A DNA stretch of 64,000 bases from contig JACDGE010000001.1 in NCBI GenBank assembly GCA_013815465.1, forward strand, positions 62,001-126,000. Reading direction: 5' to 3'. This document shows, one piece after another, positions 19,456-28,400 of the stretch (position 1 is its first letter; the number at the start of each line of letters is the position of its first letter). Below the pieces are notes generated by a model. The model made no database searches. It was given only the letters and a program-made list of their open reading frames with translations, and was not told the DNA's origin. The translations under genes and the position numbers were made by a program. The stretch is from Alphaproteobacteria bacterium. Lineage in GTDB: Bacteria; Pseudomonadota; Alphaproteobacteria; UBA9655.

Positions 19456-20706
19456 TTAAAATACCAACCGTGAACCAATAACAAACACATTGGCCTTGTT
19501 ACTTGGAACGCCGCCCACGAAATCACAGGTGTTGTTTTTATTAAGCCTTTTGGCTTCCGATCGGGCTCCTGGGTTCTTCATATCGAAGAAAGCATATTCA
19601 ATATAAACCCCTAAGCCTGGTGCAAGTTTTTGATCAACCGCTGCTGAAACCGCACTTAACTTAGCCTTTCTCGTTGAGTTATTGAGGGCTAATGATTTCC
19701 TCCAAGAATAGTAATATCCTGTACTAAACTTGGTTGCTCCCCATGTGTAGGAAATACCAAAATCAGCAAATTCGCCCGCGTTTACACGATGATTTTTGAA
19801 TTCCCGAGAACGGTTGTTGTTTCCATATTCTGCGCTGAAACCAATGTTTTCATAAGAAAAGGTTCCTCCAAAAGCGTAACCAAACGTTTTTCTGCGATGG
19901 ACAGCACCGGAGAATTCAGCATGGGTTCTGGCAGCAAAAACAGAGCTTGCGGACAAGGCCATTTCAAAACCATTGCAAAACTTGTGGATAAAGTTGATTG
20001 CGTTCGAAATATTATCCGTATCAAATGGCTTTTTAGGCGATGACGTACTGGTAATAGAATTGATATCGTCTTCGCCCCTGTGTTCCGTACGAGGAACGTA
20101 AGAGATACCTGCTTGTAGGCCATTCCATCTCGGCGTTATATAGGTTGCTTTTGTATCTCGACTGGTGTCTCCGATAAGGTTTACACTATGAACAACCCCT
20201 GTTGTATAGTTTACAACTCGATCAAAGTCTCCACCGTTAATGAATCCTGTACCGCCCCACTGGTCATAACCACCAAAGGTCATGGTACTAAGAACACCAT
20301 TGGTGTCACCGACAATAACCTTGCCCCAACTACCACCAAAGAAGAGGAAGTTTTCACGAGCATTTTTCGTTGCATTTACGGAAGGCTCTAAGACGAAGAC
20401 AAGACCATATTCCATGCCTGAGTCTAACTTTCCGTCAACAGAGAATCTTAGACGAGGATCATCAACGGAAAAAAGCTGACCCCTGCCAAATCTTTGGAAA
20501 CCGCATGGGGAACCATCCTTAGCCTTTCGCAATAATTTTCTATCGTTATTAAAAAACCAGGAGTTAAATGAAGAGCTACCACTAATGTTGAGCTTAGGCG
20601 TTTCGAGGCCTGAAGGTTTCTCAACGGCCATAACGTTCGTGGAGGTTATAAAAGTAAGGATACTGACAAGGGTGGTGGTCGTTGAGTTAAAAATATTACG
20701 AATCAT
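19456..20706 (-). CDS. Gram-negative porin (outer-membrane beta-barrel)
   Basis: A general diffusion porin type protein, 416 aa. A signal peptide (MIRNIFNSTTTTLVSILTFI, cleaved after VMA) precedes a mature chain rich in alternating aromatic and polar strands. Porin-like landmarks include FGGSWGKVIVGDTNG (loop L3 region), YGLVFVLEPS, the many NGF/AGISYV strands and a terminal Phe (VIGSRLVF), the Bam recognition signal. GGAG precedes the ATG. A short frame upstream overlaps the start by 4 bp. Substrate specificity cannot be read from the sequence. Confidence 0.88.
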   Translation of the reverse strand: MIRNIFNSTTTTLVSILTFITSTNVMAVEKPSGLETPKLNISGSSSFNSWFFNNDRKLLRKAKDGSPCGFQRFGRGQLFSVDDPRLRFSVDGKLDSGMEYGLVFVLEPSVNATKNARENFLFFGGSWGKVIVGDTNGVLSTMTFGGYDQWGGTGFINGGDFDRVVNYTTGVVHSVNLIGDTSRDTKATYITPRWNGLQAGISYVPRTEHRGEDDINSITSTSSPKKPFDTDNISNAINFIHKFCNGFEMALSASSVFAARTHAEFSGAVHRRKTFGYAFGGTFSYENIGFSAEYGNNNRSREFKNHRVNAGEFADFGISYTWGATKFSTGYYYSWRKSLALNNSTRKAKLSAVSAAVDQKLAPGLGVYIEYAFFDMKNPGARSEAKRLNKNNTCDFVGGVPSNKANVFVIGSRLVF

Positions 20707-20975
20707 TTTCTTTTCTCCAGAGTAGAACCAATAGAAATCTTATATTGAACACGTTTCTCAGGGCGATTCTTATGAACATAAAAATCTCTACAGGAGTGCA
20801 GAGGCAGCCCTTCCACTTCCTTACGGAGCATCGCAAGGACGAGGTGGCGAGCTCTTATATCATTGTCTGCCCTAAAGCGTTTCCACTTATGATAAAAGAC
20901 ACTTGATTGAATTTCTATCAATGTTAAAGTTGATATGGAATTAAATTTTAGGAGGGTGTGTGACGCACGTGCCAC
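20703..20975 (-). CDS. Possible small protein upstream of the porin (90 aa)
   Basis: An open frame of 90 codons that overlaps the porin start by 4 bp (ATGA pattern), which would allow coupling. The product is basic, with no signal peptide or motif I recognise (for example RARHLVLAMLRKEVEGLPLH). No convincing ribosome binding site is seen at its start. It may instead be the untranslated leader of the porin gene. Low confidence. Confidence 0.3.
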   Translation of the reverse strand: MARASHTLLKFNSISTLTLIEIQSSVFYHKWKRFRADNDIRARHLVLAMLRKEVEGLPLHSCRDFYVHKNRPEKRVQYKISIGSTLEKRK

Positions 20976-21021
20976 AGTTTTAAAAGCTGTTTGGCAACCT
21001 TCCTAGTTGAGAGTAGAGAAA

Positions 21022-21552
21022 ATGTTAAAAATTGACTTACAAATCCATGAACCTACTCTTTTGGCAGCTCTTCAAGAGCTTTTGCCTCAGGCTGGAATGT
21101 GCATTAAAGAAAATGAAAAAGAAGCGGATTGCCTTTTGTTCACACCCCCTTCTGTCGAGGGTTGCCGGCCGGCCTTAAATTTTTTAAGCCTTTCTCAGCC
21201 CCTTCGTTTTTTGGATCTTTTGCCCCTTTTGGAAGGTCTTCCCTATAGCCGAGAAATCACTTTTGCCCATTTTTCTTTGGATATACGCGAAAAAATTCTT
21301 AAAAACCTTAACACCCAAGAGAGTCAGCGCTTAACAGAAAAAGAATCTCAGCTCTTACGTTTTTTTTATCAACACAGGGGGGCAGATCTTTCAAAAGAAA
21401 CGCTTCTACAAGAAATATGGGCCTACCACCCGGATGCAGAAACCCACACCCTGGAAACCCACATCTATCGTTTGAGACAAAAGGTGGAAACGGATCCTAA
21501 TAACCCTCAGATTATCCTGAATGGGAGAGAGGGGTATGTGCTAAAGCAGTAG
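21022..21552 (+). CDS. Winged-helix (OmpR/PhoB-type) DNA-binding protein with atypical N-terminus
   Basis: 176 aa. The C-terminal 80 residues form an OmpR/PhoB-type winged helix: LTEKESQLLRFFYQHRGADL, KETLLQEIW, then THTLETHIYRLRQKVETDP and a wing INGREGYVLKQ-like end. The N-terminal ~90 residues resemble a response-regulator receiver in size but lack the phospho-acceptor Asp and Lys context, so phosphorylation is unlikely. The ATG at 21022 is chosen over TTG at 21007. It is divergent from the porin, whose promoter it could control; this is inference from position only. Confidence 0.8.
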   Translation: MLKIDLQIHEPTLLAALQELLPQAGMCIKENEKEADCLLFTPPSVEGCRPALNFLSLSQPLRFLDLLPLLEGLPYSREITFAHFSLDIREKILKNLNTQESQRLTEKESQLLRFFYQHRGADLSKETLLQEIWAYHPDAETHTLETHIYRLRQKVETDPNNPQIILNGREGYVLKQ

Positions 21553-21590
21553 TCAGGGGCTAGAAAGATTGGTGTGGCTATACCCCTCCA

Positions 21591-21718
21591 GCGTCATCCC
21601 GGAATTTAGAAATCCAAGCCCTACGGACACGTGTAGGATTAGGATTTGTTAATGTCCGGGACCCAGGCTTGTTTGAGTTAGTAATTTCCTGGGTCCCCGC
21701 CTTTGCGGGAATGACCCT
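21591..21718. repeat. Dispersed palindromic element (128 bp)
   Basis: It begins GCGTCATCCCGGAATTTAGA and ends GCGGGAATGACC. It contains GTCCGGGACCCAGG and the near-inverse CCTGGGTCCCCGC. It sits between two convergent genes (the regulator and pdhC). Confidence 0.85.
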
Positions 21719-21734
21719 CGGGGGGAAAAATCCC

Positions 21735-22985
21735 TTACAAAATCATCCTGACCGGATTTTCAATAAGCTCCTTAAAGACTTTGAGGAAATTTGCCCCTAC
21801 GGCTCCATCCACAACCCGATGATCAACGGAAAGAGTACAAGTCATCATCATGGCCGTTGTGAGTTTGCCACCACGGACGACGGGTCGTTCTTCGCCCCCA
21901 CCAACCGCTAAAATGCATCCTTGGGGAGGATTTATGATGGCCGAAAACTGGGTGATCCCATACATTCCCAGGTTTGAAAGGCTAAAGGTTCCGCCTTGGA
22001 ATTCTTCTGGCCTAAGCTTGCCTTCTCGGGCGCGAGCAGCCAAAGCTTTCATCTCAAGAGAAATATCCTTCAACCCCTTGGTTTCCGCCTGGCGGATCAC
22101 AGGGGTGATGAGGCCTCCGTCAATGGCAACGGCGACCGCCACATCTGCAGATTTGTACTGGTAGATCTGATCATTAATCCAGGAGGCATTGGCCTCTGGC
22201 ACCAGTTTTAAAGTTTGAGCACAGACCTTAATGATGAAATCATTGACGGAAAGCTTGTAAGCACCATTGGCTTGCTCGTTGATCTGTTCTCGCGCTTTAA
22301 GCAAGGCTCCTATATCACACTCCACCGTGAGGTAAAAGTGGGGGACGGTTTGTTTAGCTTCCATAAGGCGCCGTGCAATCACTTTCCGCATGTTTGATAC
22401 AGGGAGGATATCATAGGTAGGTTCATACCCTGACAAGAGGGAGGAGGGCTGAGCGGCCCTTAAAACAGGCGTTGAACCTGATTGAGATAGGGCTTGTTCT
22501 ACATCCGCTTTCACCACCCGACCGTGAGGGCCTGATCCGGAAAGGGACTGGACATTTACCCCCCCCGTTTCTGCTAAGCGACGGGCTAAAGGTGTGGCAA
22601 ATACGCGATCCCCAGAAGGTTCAGCGTGGGTGGGGACGACTTTGAGGTCGGGTTTTGAGGGAGCTGGTTGAATACCTTCTGGCGTTTTCGCCTTCTCTGG
22701 AGCAGCGACCGTCTTCATATTTTCGAGAGCGGAACTGTCCTCACCATTTTCGAGTAAGTAAGCAATGACTTGGTTTACGGGAACCCCTTCCGTTCCTTCT
22801 GGAACAAGAATTTTGCCCATGCGTCCTTCGTCGGGCGTGTCCACTTCCATGGTGGCCTTATCCGTTTCGATCTCCGCAATCACATCGCCGGATTTAACCA
22901 CATCCCCTTCGCGCTTAATCCATTTCACGAGGTTTCCTTCCGTCATGGTGGGAGAAAGGGCAGGCATTAAGATTTCAATGGGCAT
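21735..22985 (-). CDS. pdhC: Pyruvate dehydrogenase E2, dihydrolipoamide acetyltransferase
   Basis: Core E2 of the pyruvate dehydrogenase complex, 416 aa. One lipoyl domain at residues 1-75 carries the lipoylated Lys in EIETDKATMEVD (K43). A Pro/Ala/Lys linker leads to the E1/E3-binding domain (ATPLARRLAETGGVNVQSL...GPHGRVVKADV, residues about 130-170). The catalytic domain follows and ends with the active-site SVDHRVVDGAVGANFL. A 122-bp gap with a palindromic repeat separates it from pdhB. lipA, needed to lipoylate K43, lies at the right end of the window. No E3 gene is seen here. Confidence 0.96.
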   Translation of the reverse strand: MPIEILMPALSPTMTEGNLVKWIKREGDVVKSGDVIAEIETDKATMEVDTPDEGRMGKILVPEGTEGVPVNQVIAYLLENGEDSSALENMKTVAAPEKAKTPEGIQPAPSKPDLKVVPTHAEPSGDRVFATPLARRLAETGGVNVQSLSGSGPHGRVVKADVEQALSQSGSTPVLRAAQPSSLLSGYEPTYDILPVSNMRKVIARRLMEAKQTVPHFYLTVECDIGALLKAREQINEQANGAYKLSVNDFIIKVCAQTLKLVPEANASWINDQIYQYKSADVAVAVAIDGGLITPVIRQAETKGLKDISLEMKALAARAREGKLRPEEFQGGTFSLSNLGMYGITQFSAIINPPQGCILAVGGGEERPVVRGGKLTTAMMMTCTLSVDHRVVDGAVGANFLKVFKELIENPVRMIL

Positions 22986-23034
22986 ATTAAAGTCCTTTTT
23001 TCTTTTATTCGTACTTCACGTTCATATCCTCTGA

Positions 23035-23097
23035 GCGTCATCCCCGCGAAGGCGGGGACCCAGGAAATTATTGACTCAAACAATCCCGGGATGACGC
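23035..23097. repeat. Dispersed palindromic element between pdhB and pdhC
   Basis: GCGTCATCCCCG at the left and CGGGATGACGC at the right, with CCCCGCGAAGGCGGGG inside. It lies within the presumed pdh operon, so the transcript must read through it. Confidence 0.85.
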
Positions 23098-23107
23098 TGT
23101 TAGGGGG

Positions 23108-24124
23108 TTAATCGCCCCGATAACAAACCGCTTTCGCAGCTTCCACAATAGCGTCAACTTGCGGTAGAGCCAAGTGTTCTAAATTAGCGGCGTAAGGCAT
23201 GGGCACATCAGCACCTGTCACCCGCACAACGGGTGCATCCAAATAATCAAAGGCATGCTCCATCATGATGGCTGCGATCTCAGACCCAATCCCTGCAAAA
23301 GGCCAACTTTCCTCGATCGAGACCACTCGGTTCGTTTTTTTAACGGACTGCACAATCGTTTCGATATCAAGAGGACGAAGGGTTCGCAAGTCAATGACTT
23401 CTGCATCGATTCCTTGTTCAGCTAACTGTTCTGCCGCTTCCAATGCTTTTCCCACCATGAGGGAAAAGGCAACAAGGGTTACATCTTTTCCTTCACGTCT
23501 GATAAGGGCTTTTCCAATAGGCAAAACATGCTCTGGATCGGAAGATACATCATCAAAGCTATGGCCATAAAGCAGTTCGTTCTCGAGAAAAATCACAGGA
23601 TTTGGATCCCGAATAGCCGCCTTCAACAGGGCTTTGGCATCTCCAGCACTATAGGGGCTGATGACCTTTAACCCGGGGCAATGGGCATACCAACTGGCGT
23701 AGCAATGGGAATGCTGAGCACCAACGCGAGACGCAGCCCCGTTAGGTCCACGAAATACAATCGGGCAACCCATTTGGCCACCGGACATATAAAGGGTTTT
23801 TGCGGCTGAGTTAATGATTTGGTCAATAGCTTGCATGGAAAAATTGAAGGTCATAAACTCGACAATAGGACGAAGGCCTCCAAAGGCCGCTCCGACCCCA
23901 AGGCCCGCAAAACCATGCTCAGTAATAGGGGTGTCCACCACGCGCTTTGCGCCAAACATGTCCAACAACCCTTGGCTGATCTTATAGGCCCCATTATATT
24001 CTGCAACTTCTTCACCCATCAAAAAGACGGTTTTATCTCGTTGCATTTCTTCCGCCATCCCATCCCGTAGGGCTTCTCTAACGGTCATGGAGACGAAAGA
24101 TTGATTTTTAGGTTCTACGATCAT
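23108..24124 (-). CDS. pdhB: Pyruvate dehydrogenase E1 beta subunit
   Basis: The beta chain of the thiamine-diphosphate-dependent E1 that decarboxylates pyruvate (338 aa). It lacks the N-terminal lipoyl extension found in some alphaproteobacteria and begins directly with [20 protein letters not shown]. It has the usual [38 protein letters not shown] and [20 protein letters not shown] blocks. The ATG overlaps the pdhA stop by 4 bp. Confidence 0.96.
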   Translation of the reverse strand: MIVEPKNQSFVSMTVREALRDGMAEEMQRDKTVFLMGEEVAEYNGAYKISQGLLDMFGAKRVVDTPITEHGFAGLGVGAAFGGLRPIVEFMTFNFSMQAIDQIINSAAKTLYMSGGQMGCPIVFRGPNGAASRVGAQHSHCYASWYAHCPGLKVISPYSAGDAKALLKAAIRDPNPVIFLENELLYGHSFDDVSSDPEHVLPIGKALIRREGKDVTLVAFSLMVGKALEAAEQLAEQGIDAEVIDLRTLRPLDIETIVQSVKKTNRVVSIEESWPFAGIGSEIAAIMMEHAFDYLDAPVVRVTGADVPMPYAANLEHLALPQVDAIVEAAKAVCYRGD

Positions 24125-25107
24125 AGGGTGGCACTCCCTTCCTTAAGAATATCGGTATAAAGTTCGGAAGGGTCAGGCTCAGGTGATGTTTTGGAGAATT
24201 CAACGGCTTCGGCGACCACTGCTTTGACCTTGTCTTCAATGGTTTTGATTTGAGCCTCCGAAACTTTGAGAGTTGTGATCATATAAGCCCTGAAATGATC
24301 AATAGGATCGCGATTTTGTTTAACATCCTCTACCTCTTCTTTTGAACGATACTTTGCAGGGTCTGACATAGAATGCCCTCGATAACGGTAGGTATCCATT
24401 TCCAGGATGTAGGGACCCTTGCCTGACCGGGCATGCTCAACAGCCCGTTTTGCTGCTTCTTGCACTTTTAAAAGTTGCATTCCATCAACTTTTTCGCCTG
24501 GAATATCCCACCCTTGGCCCCGACCAAAAAAATTAGGCCCAGCGGCAGAACGAGCGATAGATGTTCCCATGCTATACCCATTATTTTCAATCACATAAAC
24601 CACGGGAAGCTTCCACAGAGCTGCCATATTGTAAGATTCATAGACTTGACCTTGGTTAGCGGCCCCATCACCCATGGAAGTAATGCAAACGCCTTCATCC
24701 TCGTTATATTTATGGGCAAAGGCAAGACCAGTTCCAATAGGAACTTGAGCGCCCACAATGCCGTGGCCGCCAAAGAAGTTTTTTTCGCGACTAAACATGT
24801 GCATAGACCCGCCCTTGCCGCGTGAATATCCACCACTGCGTCCTGTTAACTCAGCCATGACGCCTTTGGGATCCATCCCTGCAGCCAACATATGCCCGTG
24901 GTCTCGATAGGCCGTAATAAGAGAATCTTGAGGTTTTAAGATGGACTGTACCCCCACCACAACGGCTTCTTGCCCAATGTAGAGGTGGCAAAAGCCAGCA
25001 ATGAGCCCCATGCCATAGAGTTGCGCGGCGCGCTCTTCAAACCGACGGATGAGAAACATGTCACCATAGGCCTCTAAGGCTTTTTCGGGAGAAATAGGAT
25101 AGGCCAA
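24121..25107 (-). CDS. pdhA: Pyruvate dehydrogenase E1 alpha subunit
   Basis: The alpha chain of E1 (328 aa). It contains the thiamine-diphosphate motif [20 protein letters not shown] near residues 147-166, ending in NNGYSMGTS. The phospho-loop region [17 protein letters not shown] is near 240-256. It lies 19 bp downstream of the LysE-like gene and overlaps pdhB. In the cell it joins PdhB to form the heterotetrameric E1. Confidence 0.96.
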   Translation of the reverse strand: MAYPISPEKALEAYGDMFLIRRFEERAAQLYGMGLIAGFCHLYIGQEAVVVGVQSILKPQDSLITAYRDHGHMLAAGMDPKGVMAELTGRSGGYSRGKGGSMHMFSREKNFFGGHGIVGAQVPIGTGLAFAHKYNEDEGVCITSMGDGAANQGQVYESYNMAALWKLPVVYVIENNGYSMGTSIARSAAGPNFFGRGQGWDIPGEKVDGMQLLKVQEAAKRAVEHARSGKGPYILEMDTYRYRGHSMSDPAKYRSKEEVEDVKQNRDPIDHFRAYMITTLKVSEAQIKTIEDKVKAVVAEAVEFSKTSPEPDPSELYTDILKEGSATL

Positions 25108-25126
25108 GAATTGATCTCCTTTTAAT

Positions 25127-25756
25127 TTACAAAAGACTTATCAAGATATATGCAGCAAACCCGAAGAGAATAACACCAGAAAATCGATTAATCCAGAGGA
25201 GTTGTGGATCAGAAAGTTTATGTTGCATTAAATGGCTGATGGTGATCAGCGTCAACCACCAACAGCTTGCGCCCAAAAACACCCCTGCAACCAGGAATGA
25301 TGCTTGAGAGAAGGACTGATGAAGGGGGGAAATACCTACCGCCGTAAAGGCCGCTGCAAAGACAATTAATGTAATTGGATTAGAGATAGTCAGGACAAAT
25401 GCAGACGTAAACACATGGAACGGAGAATCCCTCCCCTCTATCTTGTCTGTCTTTTTAGGGGAAGGATTCATAATGATTGAAAAGCTGATGCAAGCGACAA
25501 TGAGTCCGCCGAAAAGTTTCAAATAGAAATCATATTTGGTGATGAAAGCCGCAATACCTGCGAGGCTGAAGGCAGTAACGGCTGCATAAAATGTATCCGC
25601 AAAAGCAGATCCTAACCCTGTCAAAGCTGCTCCCACGTTTTGGTGAGACAGTGTTCTGCGAATACACAAAATGCCAACAGGACCCACAGGGACGGCGATG
25701 ACAAATCCGATGAAAATGCCTTTGATGAAGAGCAGGAAAAGTAAGGAAAAATCCAT
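25127..25756 (-). CDS. LysE-family amino-acid exporter
   Basis: An inner-membrane LysE/RhtB-type translocator of 209 aa with about six hydrophobic helices. It starts with the family signature GFVIAVPVGPVGILCIRRTL near residues 17-36. It later shows an FVLTISNPITLIVFAAAF helix, matching the family's NPK/NP-type motif. These proteins export amino acids or related small molecules; the substrate is unknown here. It is first in line before pdhA with only 19 bp between, so it may share the pdh transcript. Sequence upstream of its start is partly duplicated at 27.18 kb. Confidence 0.85.
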   Translation of the reverse strand: MDFSLLFLLFIKGIFIGFVIAVPVGPVGILCIRRTLSHQNVGAALTGLGSAFADTFYAAVTAFSLAGIAAFITKYDFYLKLFGGLIVACISFSIIMNPSPKKTDKIEGRDSPFHVFTSAFVLTISNPITLIVFAAAFTAVGISPLHQSFSQASFLVAGVFLGASCWWLTLITISHLMQHKLSDPQLLWINRFSGVILFGFAAYILISLL

Positions 25757-25867
25757 GGGGTAAGGGGCTGTGAGTAATAATAATGCCCTACTCTAGCCTT
25801 CGGAAGAAAATTATTCAAGGGCTAGGGTTGCAGGGCAGGAAAGGGGTTATGGAAAGGGCGAGTTGCC

Positions 25868-26263
25868 CTAATGATTTTTTAACCAGTTTTCAACAACAAG
25901 CTCTTCAACTCTTGTAAATTCAGAAACGTTGTCTGTAACAAATACAAAACCGCGACTTCTCGACATCCCCGCGAGAAGAATATCATAGGGGCCTATGGGC
26001 TTTCTGCGTTTTTAAGAATACTTCTTATCTGTGGTGCATATAGTGCATCATTTTCAGAAAACTGAATAATTTCGACTCGTTCTTTAAATGACTGCCAAAG
26101 GGGTTGAATGCGAGGGCGAATAGTGGATTTAAATGTAATCCATACTCAATTTCCATCACCGTAATCGTGGATATTTTGATCTCCTGAGGTGATAATTCTT
26201 TTAATTTTTCAATAACAGCCGCTTCTTTACGAAAGAAAGCCGAGACAATGCATATATCTAAAG
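25868..26263 (-). pseudogene. vapC: vapC-like PIN-domain toxin, decayed
   Basis: PIN-domain ribonuclease toxin in three frames. Part 1 reads LDICIVSAFFRKEAAVIEKL...TVMEIEYGLHLNP. After a +1 shift, TIRPRIQPLWQSFKERVEII to SILKNAESP follows. A second shift gives RRKPIGPYDILLAGMSRSRG to VENWLKNH and a stop. These match the VapC order: the N-terminal Asp, the EI/LxxG block, the PYD acidic motif and VTxNxxEF. The 5' end is lost: the frame runs into a palindromic element (26269-26328) instead of a start codon, and no vapB antitoxin is present. So the toxin is dead by at least three events. Confidence 0.8.
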
Positions 26264-26268
26264 GAGGT

Positions 26269-26328
26269 CCCGAAACAAGTTCGGGATGACAGTGGTGTGG
26301 CAGCGAGAATAAGTTTCGAAAGAGGTCT
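26269..26328. repeat. Fragment of a MITE-like palindromic element at the vapC 5' end
   Basis: Contains the hairpin CCCGAA-acaag-TTCGGG followed by ATGACA, and the terminal motif TTTCGAAAGAGGTCT, which is exactly repeated at 41646-41660 and occurs inverted at 41550-41564 with one mismatch. Its junction coincides with loss of the vapC start. Confidence 0.6.
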
Positions 26329-26338
26329 AATAAGAGCC

Positions 26339-27040
26339 CTATTGTCGCCAAGCCTCGATCGTCTTATGTTTACCCATCAATGCCCTGCTTTCAGGATTTA
26401 GGTCTATATTTAAGTCTTTGTTTTGAAGTTCAATTTGTATTGGGGGATAAAATTTGTGTAAAAACATTGAAAGTAAACACAGATTTTCTTTGCTTGATTC
26501 ATAAGATTCATTTATAAGTTTACCACTTCCAATTAGAGACACAACTAAATTCAATAAGTTGACTTCACACTCCCCCTTAACTATAAAATCAATTTTCGTG
26601 GGCCACTTTTCATAACAATAAGATCCACTACGATTCTTGAACAAAGTACCATTATCTTGAATTGTTAGAGTTAAATAATTAGAAAACAATATTGAGGTAT
26701 TTGTCACTTCTATGGGCCAACTGATATCACTATGTATGCCATGATGACCATTATCAAGTTGACCTAGTTGGATCTTTTTATCCATCCAAAAATCTGTTGC
26801 AGGAATAGAAAAGGTATATTGTTCACTAACTTTCGGGAGGGGAACGATATCTTTTACTTGGTCTTTATGGGAGAGGATCAACATATTAACGCTGTCACCG
26901 TCATTAGGCAATTGTTTCAAATTTACGTTTATTACCCGGATTGATAATTTGGACTCGGAATCCTCTATTGTTGGTGCCATGCCAAAAGCACAGTTTGTGC
27001 TTAACCCCATTGCAATTACTATTTTATAATACCATTTCAT
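26339..27040 (-). CDS. Secreted protein of unknown function (233 aa)
   Basis: The ATG at 27040 is preceded by AAGGAGG at good spacing. A GTG nine bases earlier would place the Shine-Dalgarno against the codon. A short signal peptide (MKWYYKIVIAMGLSTNCAFG) leads to a mainly beta-type mature chain with alternating polar and hydrophobic residues (KLSIRVINVNLKQLPNDGD; NYLTLTIQDNGTLF) and a C-terminal helical part. Three Cys are present in the mature part. No family is recognised. The gene lies in the accessory pocket between dead vapC and mazEF, with AT-rich composition, so recent acquisition is plausible. Confidence 0.72.
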   Translation of the reverse strand: MKWYYKIVIAMGLSTNCAFGMAPTIEDSESKLSIRVINVNLKQLPNDGDSVNMLILSHKDQVKDIVPLPKVSEQYTFSIPATDFWMDKKIQLGQLDNGHHGIHSDISWPIEVTNTSILFSNYLTLTIQDNGTLFKNRSGSYCYEKWPTKIDFIVKGECEVNLLNLVVSLIGSGKLINESYESSKENLCLLSMFLHKFYPPIQIELQNKDLNIDLNPESRALMGKHKTIEAWRQ

Positions 27041-27146
27041 ATAAACCACCCTCCTTATTAAAAAACATCTTACATAAATTTGTAAAGCATTACTCTGTAT
27101 TATGCAAGCTCTTTATTCGCTTTTTTGATTTTTTATTACTTATCTT

Positions 27147-27215
27147 TGTGAAACGTGGCACAAAAGGACGATATTACTCTGCCTCGTGCAGAAAATTATT
27201 CAAGAGCTAGAGTTG
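27147..27215. repeat. Fused fragments of iscR start and lysE upstream region
   Basis: 27147-27173 matches the first 27 bases of iscR (27984-28010) with one difference (GTGAAACGTGG against GTGAAACTTGG). Directly after it, 27176-27215 matches the sequence upstream of the LysE-like gene near 25790-25830 (shared core AGAAAATTATTCAAG). The order suggests the junction of an old tandem duplication. Confidence 0.65.
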
Positions 27216-27309
27216 GGGTATCATTTTAAAGTTTTCCTTGCTTTTGTATTACTTTTTTGATATCCTAAAAATAGAATAATTTGTATTACTTGTTTGGGTA
27301 GGAGATCAT

Positions 27310-27546
27310 ATGACAACCATAAGTTTAAGACTTCCAGATAATATTGTGCATCGAATAGATGTAAATGCCCATTTGCTGCATGTCACCAGAAGTGAATATA
27401 TTAAGAAAGCAATAATAGAAATGAATGCTGATGTACAAGAACAGACACGAAAACAGAGGCTCATGGCTGCAAGCCAGCTTGTGAGAAAGGAAAGCATGAA
27501 AATTAACGCCGAATTTGCAGCTATCGAAGATGACCCAGAAGCTTAA
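27310..27546 (+). CDS. Antitoxin of a MazEF/PemIK-type pair (ribbon-helix-helix)
   Basis: A 78-residue protein with an N-terminal ribbon-helix-helix DNA-binding fold (MTTISLRLPDNIVHRIDVNA, then TRSEYIKKAIIEM) and an acidic flexible tail (AEFAAIEDDPEA) of the kind that wraps the toxin. The start has GGAG upstream (AGGAGATCAT). Its 3' end overlaps the toxin start by 17 bp, the normal antitoxin-first layout. It should neutralise the toxin and repress its own promoter, by family analogy. Confidence 0.85.
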   Translation: MTTISLRLPDNIVHRIDVNAHLLHVTRSEYIKKAIIEMNADVQEQTRKQRLMAASQLVRKESMKINAEFAAIEDDPEA

Positions 27547-27898
27547 GTTTGGTGAAATATGGCTTGCAAATTTAAATCCTCCGTCGGGAACGGAGCCAGG
27601 AAAAACACGGCCTGTTCTAATTATCCAGTCCCAATCTCTGTTGGATGTTAACCATCCTTCAACTTTAATCATTCCCCTTACAACAAATCTAATTGAAGGG
27701 GCAGAACCCCTAAGAATGAGGGTAAAAGCAATGGGGAAACTTGAAAAGGATTCTGATCTACTCATTGATCAGTTGCGCGCCATCGATAATGCGCGCCTTA
27801 TTAAAGGCCCCCTTGCACAATGTGACCTCTCTTTTATGGTTGTGGTGCAAAAAGCCATTCTTGATGTTATTGACTGGCGGATTGTGGATATTTCTTAA
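27530..27898 (+). CDS. mazF: MazF/PemK-type mRNA interferase toxin
   Basis: A toxin endoribonuclease of 122 aa that cleaves mRNA at short motifs. The ATG at 27530 gives the family-typical start KFGEIWLANLNPPSGTEPGK followed by TRPVLIIQ (catalytic Arg region) and PLTTN, and it ends with a conserved helix. The frame is intact, so the pair is probably functional, unlike the neighbouring vapC. It is followed after about 20 bp by the iscR operator, so transcription may run toward iscR. Confidence 0.9.
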   Translation: MTQKLKFGEIWLANLNPPSGTEPGKTRPVLIIQSQSLLDVNHPSTLIIPLTTNLIEGAEPLRMRVKAMGKLEKDSDLLIDQLRAIDNARLIKGPLAQCDLSFMVVVQKAILDVIDWRIVDIS

Positions 27899-27915
27899 CG
27901 GCATATCTCCATTTT

Positions 27916-27948
27916 ATACTTGACTAATTTAGTCAGGAATAGTACGTC
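27916..27948 (+). promoter_or_regulatory. IscR operator/promoter (type 1-like site)
   Basis: ATACTTGACTAATTTAGTC (27916-27934), continuing AGGAAT to 27940, matches the known E. coli type-1 IscR site layout. A central palindrome TGACTAATTTAGTCA is present. Its TTGACT (27920-27925) also serves as a -35 box with a weak -10 (TACGTC, 27943-27948) 17 bp downstream, about 36 bp before the iscR GTG. This predicts Fe-S-dependent autorepression of the isc operon. Confidence 0.75.
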
Positions 27949-27983
27949 TTAGAAAACTCACTCATTATTCACAAGAGGTCTCT

Positions 27984-28400
27984 GTGAAACTTGGCACAAA
28001 AGGACGATATGCGGTCATGGCGCTCGTGGATCTGGCTTATTATAGTCAGGGAAAGCCGCTCGCATTGACGGAAATTGCTATCCGTCAGGCCTTGCCGCTG
28101 ACCTATCTGGAGCAACTTTTTGTCAAGCTTCGTCAGCAAGGATTTGTGTTGAGCACACGAGGCACACAAGGGGGCTATACCCTGGCGCGTGAAGCTGGAA
28201 CGATTCGCATTGGCGAAATTCTGGAAGCTATTGGAGAACCGATAGAAACAACCCGCTGTGACCGAGAGTCAGAAACGGGATGCCTCGGTGTAAAGGGGCA
28301 GTGTTTAACCCATGCCTTGTGGGCAGGATTGGGGCAACAAATGCATACGTATTTAAATGGCATTTCTTTAGCAGATGTGTGTGAGAGGCGTCTCGCATGA
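27984..28400 (+). CDS. iscR: Fe-S cluster-sensing regulator IscR (Rrf2 family)
   Basis: A winged-helix regulator of 138 aa starting at GTG. The Rrf2 helix-turn-helix appears in ALTEIAIRQALPLTYLEQLFVKLRQQG. The cluster ligands are the three Cys at C92, C100 and C107 (RCDRESETGCLGVKGQC), with His110 close by, matching the CX5-7CX5-6C spacing of IscR. A strong candidate operator lies upstream, so autoregulation is likely. It overlaps the next gene by 4 bp and leads the isc operon. Confidence 0.93.
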   Translation: MKLGTKGRYAVMALVDLAYYSQGKPLALTEIAIRQALPLTYLEQLFVKLRQQGFVLSTRGTQGGYTLAREAGTIRIGEILEAIGEPIETTRCDRESETGCLGVKGQCLTHALWAGLGQQMHTYLNGISLADVCERRLA

